DNA from: Halomonas sp. A11-A
Lineage (GTDB): Bacteria > Pseudomonadota > Gammaproteobacteria > Pseudomonadales > Halomonadaceae
Assembly: GCF_003182195.1 (NCBI RefSeq)
Contig: NZ_QGTM01000004.1
Span: forward strand, 1 to 64,000
Direction of reading: 5' to 3'
DNA: 64,000 nt
Shown here: piece by piece, positions 31,096 to 42,012 of the stretch
Layout: every line of letters starts with the position of its first letter
Numbering within the stretch: the first letter of the stretch is position 1
Position numbers and translations under genes: made by a program
Notes under the pieces: generated by a model
Told to the model about the DNA's origin: nothing
Databases searched by the model: none
The model's input: the letters and a program-made list of their open reading frames with translations, nothing else

Positions 31096-31572
31096 CTAGT
31101 CCTGCTTGCCCACCAGCCAATGGGTCACCCCCAGCGCCAGCACTACGGCAGCGATCGCCAGCATCTCCATGGCGGTGACGGTGGCGATATCCAGGATGAT
31201 CACCTTCCGGGCGATCGCCATCAGCGCCGTGGCCACCACCAGGCGGATCGGCAGGATATTGGTGCCCAGGTAGAGGCGGATATTGACGAAGATCTCTACG
31301 GCGATCAGCACCACCATGAAGGCGCCGAAGATCACGAAGATGTCGCTGACCTCGAACAGCAGCACCGGCGGAGAGATGAACTTGGTGTAGAGCACGTAGA
31401 TGACATCCAGGACGCCCCAGATGATCACCAGCACCATCAGCACCGCCAGCACCTTGATCGCCTGGCGGATGATGAAGTGCAGCCGCCGGATCAGCGGGTC
31501 TTCGTGCTCCTCGGGCAGCTCGTCGTGCTGCAGCTGCGGCCCGCGGTGCCTGTCGTGGTCATGCTGTTCCAT
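31096..31572 (-). CDS. PsiE family membrane protein
   Basis: A 158-residue protein with a His/Asp-rich hydrophilic N-terminus (about 1-35) and four hydrophobic helices. Segments such as IIWGVLDVIYVLYTKFI, VFIVFGAF-like VIFGAFMVVLIAVEIF, and VVATALMAIARKVIILD match the phosphate-starvation-inducible PsiE group. E. coli PsiE is controlled by phosphate and cAMP. No Pho box is obvious here. Its role is unknown. Confidence 0.85.
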   Translation of the reverse strand: MEQHDHDRHRGPQLQHDELPEEHEDPLIRRLHFIIRQAIKVLAVLMVLVIIWGVLDVIYVLYTKFISPPVLLFEVSDIFVIFGAFMVVLIAVEIFVNIRLYLGTNILPIRLVVATALMAIARKVIILDIATVTAMEMLAIAAVVLALGVTHWLVGKQD

Positions 31573-31670
31573 CGCCGCCTCTCCCGGTAGCTCCCCAGCG
31601 GGGTCGGCTCCATTGATGCCCGAGCGCGCGGCGCTGTCAATCCATGCCGTGCATCAGCGTGGAGGCAAGC

Positions 31671-32096
31671 TCAGCCGAGCGTGGTATTGCCATTGGCATC
31701 GATGGGAAACCCGGGATTGAAGGCCACCTCCCAGAGGTGGCCGTCGGGGTCGGCAAAGTAGCCGGAGTAGCCGCCCCACTCCGCCCGGCTGGCCGGCTTG
31801 ACGACCCGCCCGCCGGCGCGCTGCGCCTCGCTCAGCAGGGCGTCCACCGCCTCGTCCGAGCGCACGTTGTGGGCCAGGGTGATGCCGGCAAAGCCGCTTC
31901 CCGCCTCCGCCACGCCGGCATCCTGCGCCAGGGCGGCGCAGGAACAGAGCGACAGGATCAGGCCATTGAGCTGGAAGAACGCCACCTCGCCCGCCACCGC
32001 CAGGCCCACCCGCCAGCCGAGGCCCTGCTCATAGAAGCGCCGCGCCCGCGCCAGGTCGCCGACGCCCAGGGTGATCAGACTCATGCGCTGTTCCAT
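31671..32096 (-). CDS. VOC (glyoxalase/bleomycin-resistance fold) protein
   Basis: A 141-residue vicinal-oxygen-chelate fold protein with two beta-alpha-beta units: LITLGVGDLARARRFYEQGLG at the start (shown in part) and SGYFADPDGHLWEVAFNPGF at the end. The metal ligand Glu in LWEVAFN is present. Substrate unknown. ATG 32096 has AGAGGAG upstream and is preferred to a start at 32120. Confidence 0.85.
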   Translation of the reverse strand: MEQRMSLITLGVGDLARARRFYEQGLGWRVGLAVAGEVAFFQLNGLILSLCSCAALAQDAGVAEAGSGFAGITLAHNVRSDEAVDALLSEAQRAGGRVVKPASRAEWGGYSGYFADPDGHLWEVAFNPGFPIDANGNTTLG

Positions 32097-32191
32097 CGCC
32101 GACTCCTCTCTCGTGTTCACGGCCCCAAACTCACCATAGCAGGCGGCCGGGCGGTGCTTGGCGGGATCGAAGATGGTCGGCGCGGGGGCTC

Positions 32192-33037
32192 TCAGGCACT
32201 CATGGGGTAGGTAAACAGCAGCAGGTGAGTGAGGTTAAGTCCCCAGTGCACCAGCACCGCCCACACCAACCGCCCCGTCCAGAGGTAGACAAGCCCGTAG
32301 AGCAGCCCGGCACCAAAGGCCACCAGCACGAAGGCGGCACCGCCTGCCAGGTGAGCGATGCCGAACAGGGCGCTGGCCACCAGGAGGGCCAGGGCGGCGC
32401 CCCAACGGGCCGCGAGCCAGCGCTGCAGCACGCCGCGGAACAACAGCTCCTCGGCCACGCAGGTGTTGAGCAGGTTGGCGACAGCGAACACCCAGAAGCC
32501 GGTGGGCAGGCCCGGCCGCCAGTCGACAAGCCCCAGCAGGCTGGCAAGCCCCATCAAGAGCCCCACCCCACCCGCTACCATGAGCGACAGCACCCAGGGC
32601 ACCTGCCCGTGCGGTACCAGGCTGCACCCAAACAGCGGCACCCAGCCAAGCAGCGCCCATGCCACCAGCACCTTGTCGTGGTTGAAGTAGAAGCCGGTGG
32701 GCAGGCTGCCCTCCTTCCACACCATCGCCTCGTCCAGCATCAGTCCGGAATAGCCGGGGAAGGCGTGGAGCACCAGGGTCGTGCTGGCCACCAGCCAGAC
32801 GGCGAGCCTTGCCGCCTGCGGCCAGGGCGGCAACCGCTGCGTCTGCATCCAGGCGGTCAGTGCCACATAGCCCAGCGCCAGCCATACGAAGAGCCAGCTG
32901 GCATACCCGACCAGCCCCGCCATCAGCAGCACGGCCACCGCCCCGCCGACACGCCAGCGCGCCTCGGCGCACAGGCCGAAGAGTATCAGAAGGAGGGAAT
33001 AGGTGATGCCGAAGGCGAGCAAAAGGCGACCTCTCAC
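32192..33037 (-). CDS. CPBP family intramembrane metalloprotease
   Basis: A 281-residue integral membrane protein with about eight helices. The three CPBP/Abi motifs are visible: CVAEELLFRGVLQRWL (EExxxR), the His of FGIAHLAGG, and HWGLNLTHLLL. Eukaryotic relatives are CAAX prenyl proteases; bacterial members are tied to bacteriocin immunity or protein processing. The start is GTG 33037, with no good ribosome site, so a later start is possible. It lies 17 bases downstream of the broken gene at 33055-35040. Confidence 0.85.
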   Translation of the reverse strand: MRGRLLLAFGITYSLLLILFGLCAEARWRVGGAVAVLLMAGLVGYASWLFVWLALGYVALTAWMQTQRLPPWPQAARLAVWLVASTTLVLHAFPGYSGLMLDEAMVWKEGSLPTGFYFNHDKVLVAWALLGWVPLFGCSLVPHGQVPWVLSLMVAGGVGLLMGLASLLGLVDWRPGLPTGFWVFAVANLLNTCVAEELLFRGVLQRWLAARWGAALALLVASALFGIAHLAGGAAFVLVAFGAGLLYGLVYLWTGRLVWAVLVHWGLNLTHLLLFTYPMSA

Positions 33038-33157
33038 TACTTAAATCGTGAAAATCAACTCTTCGGCCGCTTGGCTATCAGCGCTTCCACACGATCTAGT
33101 GCGTCTTGAACTTGATTGATAGAGACCTCCCCGAGTGACAAGGCAGAATGAACCTCA

Positions 33158-33165
33158 CCACCAAG
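33158..33165. repeat. Target-site duplication, left copy
   Basis: CCACCAAG directly precedes the left terminal repeat and matches the copy at 34551-34558 exactly. An 8-bp duplication is typical of IS256-family insertion. Confidence 0.92.
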
Positions 33166-33190
33166 GGTAACGTCCCGGGAAGAGGTGTAA
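33166..33190 (+). repeat. Left terminal inverted repeat of the IS
   Basis: Begins GGTAACGTCCCG and ends GAGGTGTAA. It pairs with 34526-34550 read on the opposite strand, with five mismatches in 25. Confidence 0.88.
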
Positions 33191-33273
33191 TTCAGACGGG
33201 AGGATGAGGTCACCATGGGCCTTCGATAAAGTTGCAAGTCGCCAAACACGCAACCAACCGAAGGAACCCCACG

Positions 33274-34491
33274 ATGACCAACAAGAGCATGGCACTGACG
33301 GAGCTGCTTGAAAAGCGAGCGGTGGCACCGGACTTCCTGCGTGAGACGCTGGCCTTCATGCTCCAGGAGCTGATGGAGCACGAGGTGGCCGAGCTGTGCG
33401 GGGCCGATCGCCACGAGCGCTCCGAGGAGCGGGTCAACCGGCGCAATGGCTACCGGGAGCGGCCGTTGGAGACGCGTATGGGCCGAGTGGATCTCAAGGT
33501 CCCCAAGCTCCGCCAGGGCAGCTACTTCCCCGGCTTCCTCGAGCCGCGGCGGATGAGCGAGCAAGCGCTCACGGCGGTGGTGCAGGAGGCCTACGTGCAG
33601 GGCATCTCCACTCGTAAGGTCGACGAGCTGGTCCAGGCCATGGGGATGACCGGGATCTCCAAGTCGCAGGTCTCCCGACTGTGCGCCTCGATCGATGAGC
33701 GCGTCCAAAGCTTCCTGGAGCGGCCGCTGGAGGGGCACTGGCCCTACGTATGGCTCGACGCGACCTATATCAAGAGTCGAGAGCACGGCCCGGTAGCGAG
33801 CCAGGCGGTGGTGGTGGCCACGGCGGTGAATCAGGACGGCTACCGTGAGGTGCTGGGCCTCTCCGCAGGTCCGGCTGAGACGGAGGGCTTCTGGACGGCG
33901 TTCCTACGCTCGCTGGTGGCCCGGGGGCTGAAGGGCACTCGCCTGGTCATCTCCGACGCTCACGAGGGGCTGAAAAAGGCGATCGCGACGGTACTGACTG
34001 GGGCGGGCTGGCAACGCTGTCGAGTGCACTTCATGCGCAACGTGCTCTCGCAGGTCCCTAAGGCCCACCAGCCAGCGATCTCGGCGGCGGTGCGCACGGC
34101 CTTTGCCCAGCCGGATCAAGCCGCAGCGACGCGCCAGTGGCGGCAGGTGGCCGACAGCCTGCGTGAGCGCTTCGCCAAGGCGGCGGACTGCATGGATAGC
34201 GCCGAGGAGGACGTGCTGGCGTTCATGGCCTTCCCGAAAGATCACTGGCCGAAGTTGGCGTCCACGAACTGCTTGGAGCGGCTGAACAAGGAGATCAAAC
34301 GGCGCAGCAACGTCGTCGGGATCTTCCCCAACAACGCGTCGGTGACGCGCCTGGTCGGAGCGGTACTGCTGGAGCAGAACGATGAATGGCAAGTCAGCCG
34401 CCGGTACCTGAGCCTGGAGAGCCTGGCCCCGGTGCTCAAGGAGCCGACTGAGGCAGGCGCCGAACAATTGATTCACGAGGAGGCGGCGTAA
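33274..34491 (+). CDS. IS256-family transposase
   Basis: A 405-residue DDE transposase. ATG 33274 follows AAGGAA by seven bases. The catalytic acids fit the family: Asp in [10 protein letters not shown], Asp in [10 protein letters not shown], the C/H motif CRVHFMRN, and Glu in [15 protein letters not shown]. The N-terminal part has [14 protein letters not shown] and [14 protein letters not shown]. No frameshift or stop interrupts it, so it should be functional. Confidence 0.95.
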   Translation: MTNKSMALTELLEKRAVAPDFLRETLAFMLQELMEHEVAELCGADRHERSEERVNRRNGYRERPLETRMGRVDLKVPKLRQGSYFPGFLEPRRMSEQALTAVVQEAYVQGISTRKVDELVQAMGMTGISKSQVSRLCASIDERVQSFLERPLEGHWPYVWLDATYIKSREHGPVASQAVVVATAVNQDGYREVLGLSAGPAETEGFWTAFLRSLVARGLKGTRLVISDAHEGLKKAIATVLTGAGWQRCRVHFMRNVLSQVPKAHQPAISAAVRTAFAQPDQAAATRQWRQVADSLRERFAKAADCMDSAEEDVLAFMAFPKDHWPKLASTNCLERLNKEIKRRSNVVGIFPNNASVTRLVGAVLLEQNDEWQVSRRYLSLESLAPVLKEPTEAGAEQLIHEEAA

Positions 34492-34525
34492 CAGTCAGCG
34501 AAGGCCGCGGTGGCCTCACCCGCTG

Positions 34526-34550
34526 TTACACCACTTGACGGGACACTACC
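34526..34550 (-). repeat. Right terminal inverted repeat of the IS
   Basis: On the minus strand it begins GGTAGTGTCCCG and ends GTGGTGTAA, pairing with the left repeat at 33166-33190. Confidence 0.88.
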
Positions 34551-34558
34551 CCACCAAG
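34551..34558. repeat. Target-site duplication, right copy
   Basis: CCACCAAG directly follows the right terminal repeat and is identical to 33158-33165. Confidence 0.92.
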
Positions 34559-35066
34559 CTCAGGGTCACGCAGTGGAACCGGATAAGTGACTTTCCAATT
34601 AGTGACTGGCAACAGCTTGACCGCTGGGCTTTTTACCTTAATTTTCAGCAGCGTTCTAGCTGGGTATTTAATTGCACCACATGGCATCTCGATACCTTCA
34701 ACAGGATCTCTTGGCGACATTTCCATCAGCCCTGGCTCAACCTCAGAGACCGGATCAACTTTATGGAAAGATGCATTCCTAGCTTGTATAAGATATCGAG
34801 TTTCCGGCTGACGCCTACTGCGTAGCAAATTGATTGGCTGGCGAACACGACTTCCCTTTTCATAACCAGGGTATCGAGAATATTATCAGCAGAGTTACAC
34901 GCTGTATTGATACAGGTTCTGAAAGCTTGCCACCATTTTCTAAACTCTGAATGACTCTTGATATTGCGAACGCTCTCCAGATGCTCTCTCGCAAACTGGA
35001 GCTGTTCTCTGGCTTCCTCGAGTTTCATCTTATGGCTCATTCAGCTTAGGACTAGTCTAGATACAC

Positions 35067-35093
35067 GAAGGGCCCGCCGATGGCGGGCCCTTC
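35067..35093 (-). terminator. Intrinsic terminator after guaA
   Basis: A perfect 12-bp stem GAAGGGCCCGCC / GGCGGGCCCTTC with a three-base loop lies 26 bases past the guaA stop on the minus strand. GTGTAT follows. It separates guaA from the broken gene downstream. Confidence 0.78.
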
Positions 35094-35118
35094 ATAGCCT
35101 ACCGGTTCGCGGGCGCGA

Positions 35119-36696
35119 TCACTCCCACTCGATGGTGGCGGGCGGCTTGCTCGAGACGTCGTAGGTGACGCGGGAGACGCCGCTGATCTCGTTGATGATG
35201 CGGTTGGAGACCGTTTCCAGCAGCTCGTAGGGCAGGTGGGCCCAGCGGGCGGTCATGAAGTCGATGGTCTCCACGGCGCGCAGGGCGATGACCCACTCGT
35301 AGCGGCGGGCGTCGCCCACCACGCCGACGGACTTCACCGGCAGGAAGACGGCGAAGGCCTGGCTGGTCTTGTGGTACCAGTCCGCCCTGTGCAGCTCCTC
35401 GATGAAGATGGCGTCGGCCTCGCGCAGGATGTCGGCGTACTCCTTCTTCACCTCACCGAGGATGCGCACGCCCAGGCCCGGCCCCGGGAAGGGGTGGCGG
35501 TAGACCATGTCGTAGGGCAGGCCGAGCTCGAGGCCCATCTTGCGCACCTCGTCCTTGAACAGCTCGCGCAGCGGCTCCACCAGCTTGAGCTTCATGGTCT
35601 CCGGCAGGCCGCCCACGTTGTGGTGGGACTTGATCACGTGCGCCTTGCCGGTCTTGGCGGCGGCGGACTCGATCACGTCCGGGTAGATGGTGCCCTGGGC
35701 CAGGAAGTCGACGCCCTCGATCTTCGCCGCCTCGGCGTCGAAGACGTCGATGAAGGTGTTGCCGATGATCTTGCGCTTGGCCTCGGGGTCGGCCTCACCC
35801 TCGAGCCGCGAGAGGAACTGCTCCTCGGCGTCGACGCGGATCACCTTCACGCCCATGTGGCGGGCGAAGGTCTCCATCACCTGGTCGCCCTCGGCCTTGC
35901 GCAAGAGGCCGTTGTCGACGAAGACGCAGGTGAGCTGGTCGCCGATCGCCTTGTGCAGCAGGGCCGCCACCACCGAGGAGTCGACGCCGCCGGAGAGGCC
36001 GAGCAGCACGTGGCGGTCGCCCACCTGGGCGCGCACGCGCTCGATCTGGTCCTCGATGATCTGGGCCGGGGTCCAGTTGCACTCGGCCTGGCAGATCTCG
36101 ACCACGAAGTGCTCGAGGATGCGCTGGCCCTGCAGGGTGTGGGTCACCTCGGGGTGGAACTGCACGCCATAGAAGCGCTTCGCCTCCCAGGCCATGGCGG
36201 CGATGGGGCAGCTCGGCGTGGAGGCGGTCACGGTGAACTCGGCCGGCACCCGGGCCACCTTGTCGCCGTGGCTCATCCAGACGTCGAGCAGGCTCTTGCC
36301 TGTGTCGTGGTCGATGTGGTCGGCGATGTCGCGGAACAGCGCGGTCGGCTCGTCGATGCGGATCTGGGCGTAGCCGAATTCGCGGACGTTGGAGCCTTCC
36401 ACGGCGCCGCCGAGCTGCTCGGCCATGGTCTGCATGCCGTAGCAGATGCCCAGCACCGGCAGACCCATCTCGAACACGCACTGGGGCGCCCGGGGCGAGC
36501 CCAGCTCGGTGACCGACTCCGGGCCGCCGGCCAGGATGATGCCGTTGGGGGCGTACTCGCGGATCTCAGCCTCGGTGATGTCGAAGGCGCGGATCTCGGA
36601 GTAGACGCCGATCTCGCGCACGCGGCGGGCGATCAGCTGGGTGTACTGGGAGCCGAAGTCGAGGATCAGGATCTTGTGGGCGTGAATGTCGGTCAT
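35119..36696 (-). CDS. guaA: GMP synthase (glutamine-hydrolysing)
   Basis: A 525-residue enzyme making GMP from XMP, glutamine and ATP in purine synthesis. The N-terminal class I amidotransferase domain starts [20 protein letters not shown] and has nucleophile Cys in [16 protein letters not shown] and His in [11 protein letters not shown]. The ATP pyrophosphatase loop is [18 protein letters not shown]. The C-terminal dimerisation domain ends [20 protein letters not shown] 36696 gives the standard length. It follows guaB on the same strand. Confidence 0.97.
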   Translation of the reverse strand: MTDIHAHKILILDFGSQYTQLIARRVREIGVYSEIRAFDITEAEIREYAPNGIILAGGPESVTELGSPRAPQCVFEMGLPVLGICYGMQTMAEQLGGAVEGSNVREFGYAQIRIDEPTALFRDIADHIDHDTGKSLLDVWMSHGDKVARVPAEFTVTASTPSCPIAAMAWEAKRFYGVQFHPEVTHTLQGQRILEHFVVEICQAECNWTPAQIIEDQIERVRAQVGDRHVLLGLSGGVDSSVVAALLHKAIGDQLTCVFVDNGLLRKAEGDQVMETFARHMGVKVIRVDAEEQFLSRLEGEADPEAKRKIIGNTFIDVFDAEAAKIEGVDFLAQGTIYPDVIESAAAKTGKAHVIKSHHNVGGLPETMKLKLVEPLRELFKDEVRKMGLELGLPYDMVYRHPFPGPGLGVRILGEVKKEYADILREADAIFIEELHRADWYHKTSQAFAVFLPVKSVGVVGDARRYEWVIALRAVETIDFMTARWAHLPYELLETVSNRIINEISGVSRVTYDVSSKPPATIEWE

Positions 36697-36747
36697 TGAG
36701 AGGGTCTCTGTGGCCGCCACAGGCAGCGAGCGAATCCAAAAACACGA

Positions 36748-36770
36748 GCGGCGGGGGTCAGCCCCGCCGC
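36748..36770 (-). terminator. Hairpin with T tract between guaB and guaA
   Basis: On the minus strand, stem GCGGCGGGG / CCCCGCCGC with loop CTGAC is followed by TCGTGTTTTTGG. It sits between the guaB stop (36790) and the guaA start (36696). As an internal signal it may lower guaA transcription relative to guaB. Confidence 0.7.
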
Positions 36771-36789
36771 GATTTTAGCTGGCCAGCAC

Positions 36790-38313
<1,524 letters not shown>

Positions 38314-38501
38314 TTATAACGCCCCGAGGCGGGCAACGTCACGGGGGGTGGGGCCCTGTCGAGAGGGCTACATAACATTAGAAAACCATTCATTACCCAT
38401 GATTACGGTGGCTGCGCTAGGATGAGAGTCAGCCCCTGCGGGGGCGTAACGCCATGAATCGGGAATCGATCAAAGGAAATGGCACGATCAAGGAGCGAAC
38501 C

Positions 38502-39059
38502 ATGAGCATGAAGAAGTCCACCCTGACCCTCGCCATCGCCGCCCTGGCCGGCGGCCTCACCCTGGGCGCCCAGGCCCAGCCGGCCTACGAGCCCCAGGGC
38601 CTCTACTCCGCCGAGGATATCCTCGACGCCGATGTCTACCTGACCAGCGCCCCCGATGAGCGCGTCGGCGAGGTCGAGGACATCCTCTTCGACGAGGCGA
38701 TGCAGGTAACCGCCCTGGTAATCGAGAGCGGCAGCGTTCTGGGACTCGGCGGGCGCGACTTCATCGTCGAGTCGGGCCAGTTCACCCTGATCACCCATTA
38801 CGATGACGACGGCGAGACCGAGCACCGCGTGATGCTCGAGGCCAGCGCCGAGGCGATCGAGGGCTACCCGGTCTACAGCGACGACTGGTGGGACAGGGCC
38901 CGGGAGCGCTCCCGTGAGGCCTGGCTGCAGACCCAGGAGGGCGCCGAGAGCGCCTGGCAGACCACCCAGGAGGGCGCCGAGCGCGCCTGGGACACCACCC
39001 GCGAGAATGCCCGGCGGGCCTGGGAAGCCGCCCGTGATGCGGTGGGCGCCGACGACTGA
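38502..39059 (+). CDS. Exported PRC-barrel protein with 11-residue helical repeats
   Basis: A 185-residue protein. ATG 38502 has AAGGAG seven bases upstream. A signal peptide (MSMKKSTLTLAIAALAGG, cleavage near QAQ) precedes a PRC-barrel domain (about 35-115; DADVYLTSAPDERVGEVEDI). The C-terminal 55 residues form four 11-residue units that each begin with Ala-Trp (AWLQTQEGAES, AWQTTQEGAER, AWDTTRENARR, AWEAARDAVGA), giving an amphipathic helix like apolipoprotein or plant LEA repeats. A membrane- or surface-binding role in the periplasm is plausible. Function unknown. Confidence 0.8.
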   Translation: MSMKKSTLTLAIAALAGGLTLGAQAQPAYEPQGLYSAEDILDADVYLTSAPDERVGEVEDILFDEAMQVTALVIESGSVLGLGGRDFIVESGQFTLITHYDDDGETEHRVMLEASAEAIEGYPVYSDDWWDRARERSREAWLQTQEGAESAWQTTQEGAERAWDTTRENARRAWEAARDAVGADD

Positions 39060-39203
39060 GGCGCCCCCACCCCTCAACCCGCCGCGGCGCACGCCGCCGC
39101 CATGTTCGCCGCCGGGCCCCATGCCCGGCGGCGCCGTGTCCGGAGGGGGCTCGCGCCAGTGGCGGCGTGGTAGGCTGGTGACGCCGCCCCAGGAGCCGAC
39201 GCC

Positions 39204-40562
39204 ATGCCCGCCACCCCCGATGCCCCCGATGCCCCCGATGCCCTCTCCGTCAGCGAGGTGAACCGCCGCGCCCGCCAGACCCTGGAGCGGGACCTCGGCG
39301 AGCTGTGGGTCGAGGGGGAGCTCTCCGGGGTGTCGCGGCCGAGCTCCGGCCACCTCTACTTCACCCTCAAGGACGACCAGGCCCAGCTGCGCTGCGCCCT
39401 GTTCCGTGCCCGCGCCCGCTTCGTGGCCGCGCCCATGCGCGACGGCGACCGGGTGCGGGTGCGCGGCCGACTGTCGATCTTCGAGCCCCGCGGCGACTAC
39501 CAGCTGATCGCCGAGGCCGTGCAGGCGGCCGGCGTGGGCGAACTGCTGGCCGCCTTCGAGGCGCTCAAGGCCAGGCTCGCCGCCGAAGGGGTGTTCGCCA
39601 ACGCCCGGCCGCTGCCCTGCCCGCCCCGCCACCTGCTGGTGCTCACCTCCCCCACCGGGGCGGCGATCCGCGATGTGCTGGCGGTGCTGGCGGCGCGCTG
39701 GCCACTGGCCCAGATCATCCTGATCCCGGTGCCGGTCCAGGGGCGCGAGGCGGCGCCGGCGATGATCGCGGCGATGGGGCTGCTCAATCGCCAGGCGGCG
39801 CTGGACCCGGCCAGGGACGCGATCCTGATCACCCGCGGCGGCGGCAGCCTGGAGGATTTGTGGGCCTTCAACGACGAGCACCTGGCCCGGGCGATCTTCC
39901 ACTCGCGGCTGCCGGTGATGTCGGCGGTGGGCCACGAGGTGGATGTGACCCTGGCCGACTTCGCCGCCGATGCTCGGGCGCCGACCCCCTCCGCCGCCGC
40001 CGAGCAGCTGGTACCGGACCAGCGCGAGCTGGCTCGCCGGCTGGACGCGCTGTCGACTCGCCTGGCCCGGGCCGCCGAGCGCCGCCTGGAGCGCGAGGGG
40101 CAGCGGCTCGACCATCTGCGTGCCCGTCTGCGCCACCCCGGCGAGGTGCTGAGCGGCCGCCGCGAGGCCCTGACGCGGCTGCAGGGTCGGCTGGCCCGCG
40201 CCCTGGCCGGACGCCTCGTGGTCGAACGTCGTCACCAGCAGCAGCTGGCGACCCGCCTGGCCGCCCACGCGCCGGCGCGGCGCCTGACGGAGGCCGGCGA
40301 GCGCCTCGCGCGGGTCCAGACGCGACTGCACGCCGCCATGCCCCGACAGCTGGCGGGCCACTGCCAGCAGCTGGTGGCGGTAGCCCGCGAGCTGCAGGCG
40401 GTGAGCCCCCTGGCCGTGCTGGGGCGCGGCTATGCGATTCTCGAGGATGAGCGGGGCTTGGTGGTGCGTCGCGCCGCCGATGCCACCCCGGGCCAGGCGC
40501 TCACCGCCCGGCTGAGCGAGGGACGCCTGGTGCTGGAGGTGAGGCGCCAGCTGCCGGAGTGA
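39204..40562 (+). CDS. xseA: Exodeoxyribonuclease VII large subunit
   Basis: A 452-residue catalytic subunit of ExoVII, which degrades single-stranded DNA. An N-terminal OB-fold (about 13-110; VSEVNRRARQTLERDLGELW, HLYFTLKD) precedes the nuclease domain with LTSPTGAAIRDVL, RGGGSLEDLWAFNDE and MSAVGHEVDVTLADF. A long helical coiled-coil region follows, and the tail ends LGRGYAILED. CAGGAG precedes the ATG. The N-terminus has a short DAP repeat. Nine bases separate it from the convergent glrR gene. Confidence 0.95.
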   Translation: MPATPDAPDAPDALSVSEVNRRARQTLERDLGELWVEGELSGVSRPSSGHLYFTLKDDQAQLRCALFRARARFVAAPMRDGDRVRVRGRLSIFEPRGDYQLIAEAVQAAGVGELLAAFEALKARLAAEGVFANARPLPCPPRHLLVLTSPTGAAIRDVLAVLAARWPLAQIILIPVPVQGREAAPAMIAAMGLLNRQAALDPARDAILITRGGGSLEDLWAFNDEHLARAIFHSRLPVMSAVGHEVDVTLADFAADARAPTPSAAAEQLVPDQRELARRLDALSTRLARAAERRLEREGQRLDHLRARLRHPGEVLSGRREALTRLQGRLARALAGRLVVERRHQQQLATRLAAHAPARRLTEAGERLARVQTRLHAAMPRQLAGHCQQLVAVARELQAVSPLAVLGRGYAILEDERGLVVRRAADATPGQALTARLSEGRLVLEVRRQLPE

Positions 40563-40571
40563 TCGCCGGGC

Positions 40572-41999
40572 TCAGCGATCCGGCTTGAAGACCCCGGGCT
40601 CCAGCTCGTGGCGCCCCAGCAGCTTGTAGAAGTCGGTGCGGTTGCGCCCGGCGATGCGGGCCGCCTGGGTCACGTTGCCCTCGGTGATCTTGAGCACCTT
40701 GATCAGGTAGCTGCGCTCGAAGGCGGCCCGGGCATCGTTGAAGGTGGGCAGGGCACTGTCCTCGGCGATCAGCGCCTGGGAGACCAGGGCCTCCGGGATG
40801 ATCGCAGTGCTGGTCAGCGCCACGCACTGCTCCACCACGTTGACCAGCTGACGCACGTTGCCCGGCCAGGCGCTGGCGGCCAGCAGGTTGAGCGCCTCCG
40901 GCGAGAAGCCCTTGACGAAGGGCTTGTGGCGCTCGGCCGCCTTGGCCACCAGGTGCTTGGCCAGCAGCGGCACGTCCTCCGCGCGCTCCTTGAGGGCCGG
41001 CAGGCGCAGGTTGACCACGTTGAGGCGGTAGTAGAGGTCCTCGCGGAACTCCCCCTCGCGCATGGCGCGGTCCAGGTCGCGGTGGGTGGCCGAGATGATG
41101 CGCACATCGATGGGGATCGACTGGGTGGAGCCCAGCGGGCGGATCTGGCGCTCCTGGAGGGCGCGCAGCAGCTTCACCTGCAGCGGCAGCGGCATGTCGC
41201 CGATCTCGTCGAGGAACAGGGTGCCACCGTCGGCGGCCTGGAACAGACCGTTGTGCTCGCTGACCGCCCCGGTGAAGGCCCCCTTGGCATGGCCGAACAG
41301 CTCGCTCTCCAGCAGCTGCTCCGGCAGGGCCCCGCAGTTGATCGCCACGAAGGGCTTGTCGGCGCGGCGGCTCACCCGGTGGATGGCGTTGGCCAGCAGC
41401 TCCTTGCCCGAGCCGGAGGGGCCGGTGATCAGCACGCTGACGTCGGAGCCGGCCACCATCCGGGCCTGCTCGAGGATGCGCTCCATCACCGGGCTTCGGG
41501 TGATGATCTCGGCGCGCCAGGCGTCGTCCCCTTCGAGGGCGGGGCCGGGCGCCTGAGCCAGGGCCTGGTCGATGGCCGCGAACAGCTCGTCGCGGTCCAC
41601 CGGCTTGGTGAGGAAGCTGAAGACGCCCTGGCGGGTGGCGCTGACCGCATCGGGAATCGAGCCGTGGGCGGTGAGCAGGATCACCGGCAGCCCCGGTGCC
41701 TGGCGCTGCACCTCCTGGAACAGCGCCAGGCCGTCCATCTCGTCCATGCGCAGGTCGGTGAGCACCAGTTCCGGGCGATCGAGCTCCAGCACCTTGAGCG
41801 CCTCGCGGCCGCTCTCGGCGGTGGTGACCCGGAAGCCGCGGCTCTCCAGGCGCATGCCCAGCAGCTTGAGCAGGCTCACATCGTCATCCACCAGCAGGAT
41901 ATGCGGGCCGGTGGAGCCGCGCGGGCCCGGCGCCACGCCGCCCGCCATCCGGACGCCCTGGGTGTGGGCCTGCAGGTGCAGGGAGGTCGCGTGTTTCAC
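40572..41999 (-). CDS. glrR: Sigma-54-dependent response regulator GlrR (YfhA/QseF)
   Basis: A 475-residue NtrC-type activator. The receiver domain has phosphoacceptor Asp in [13 protein letters not shown], the AAA+ domain has Walker A in [15 protein letters not shown] and the sigma-54 contact loop GAFTGA, and the C-terminal helix-turn-helix is [20 protein letters not shown]. Start GTG 41999 has AGGAGA seven bases upstream. With glrK and qseG it matches the E. coli glrK-qseG-glrR order. E. coli GlrR activates glmY through TGTC-N10-GACA sites; two such sites lie upstream of glrK here. Confidence 0.94.
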   Translation of the reverse strand: MKHATSLHLQAHTQGVRMAGGVAPGPRGSTGPHILLVDDDVSLLKLLGMRLESRGFRVTTAESGREALKVLELDRPELVLTDLRMDEMDGLALFQEVQRQAPGLPVILLTAHGSIPDAVSATRQGVFSFLTKPVDRDELFAAIDQALAQAPGPALEGDDAWRAEIITRSPVMERILEQARMVAGSDVSVLITGPSGSGKELLANAIHRVSRRADKPFVAINCGALPEQLLESELFGHAKGAFTGAVSEHNGLFQAADGGTLFLDEIGDMPLPLQVKLLRALQERQIRPLGSTQSIPIDVRIISATHRDLDRAMREGEFREDLYYRLNVVNLRLPALKERAEDVPLLAKHLVAKAAERHKPFVKGFSPEALNLLAASAWPGNVRQLVNVVEQCVALTSTAIIPEALVSQALIAEDSALPTFNDARAAFERSYLIKVLKITEGNVTQAARIAGRNRTDFYKLLGRHELEPGVFKPDR

Positions 42000-42012
42000 G
42001 GTCGTTCTCCTG

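Larger units (their letters stand above)
33166..34550 (+). mobile_element. Complete IS256-family insertion sequence, 1385 bp
   Basis: The 25-bp terminal inverted repeats are at 33166-33190 and 34526-34550 and match at 20 of 25 positions (both start GGTA, share GTCCCG and end GGTGTAA). An 8-bp direct duplication CCACCAAG flanks them. One transposase gene fills the inside. All parts needed for movement look intact. The element interrupts the gene at 33055-35040 and is oriented against it. Confidence 0.93.
33055..35040 (-). pseudogene. Hypothetical gene broken by an IS256-family insertion and a frameshift
   Basis: ATG 35040 starts MSHKMKLEEAREQLQFARE, a helical protein with RKWWQAFRTCINTACNSADN. 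Near 34830-34850 the sense shifts by one frame to LLRSRRQPETRYLIQARNAS and continues to TYPVPLRDPELGG, where the insertion sequence begins. Past the element the same frame resumes with GGEVHSALSLGEVSINQVQD and ends at 33055. Removing the element and one target copy leaves 593 bases; one added base gives 198 codons, so a single-base deletion explains the shift. The original product would be 197 residues. The DNA is AT-richer than its neighbours. The family is unknown to me. Confidence 0.8.

Noticed and set aside
33166..34550. A wider genomic island around the insertion sequence
   Set aside because: Flanks beyond the broken gene are guaA and a CPBP protease with normal composition; no integrase, tRNA or second repeat pair is visible.
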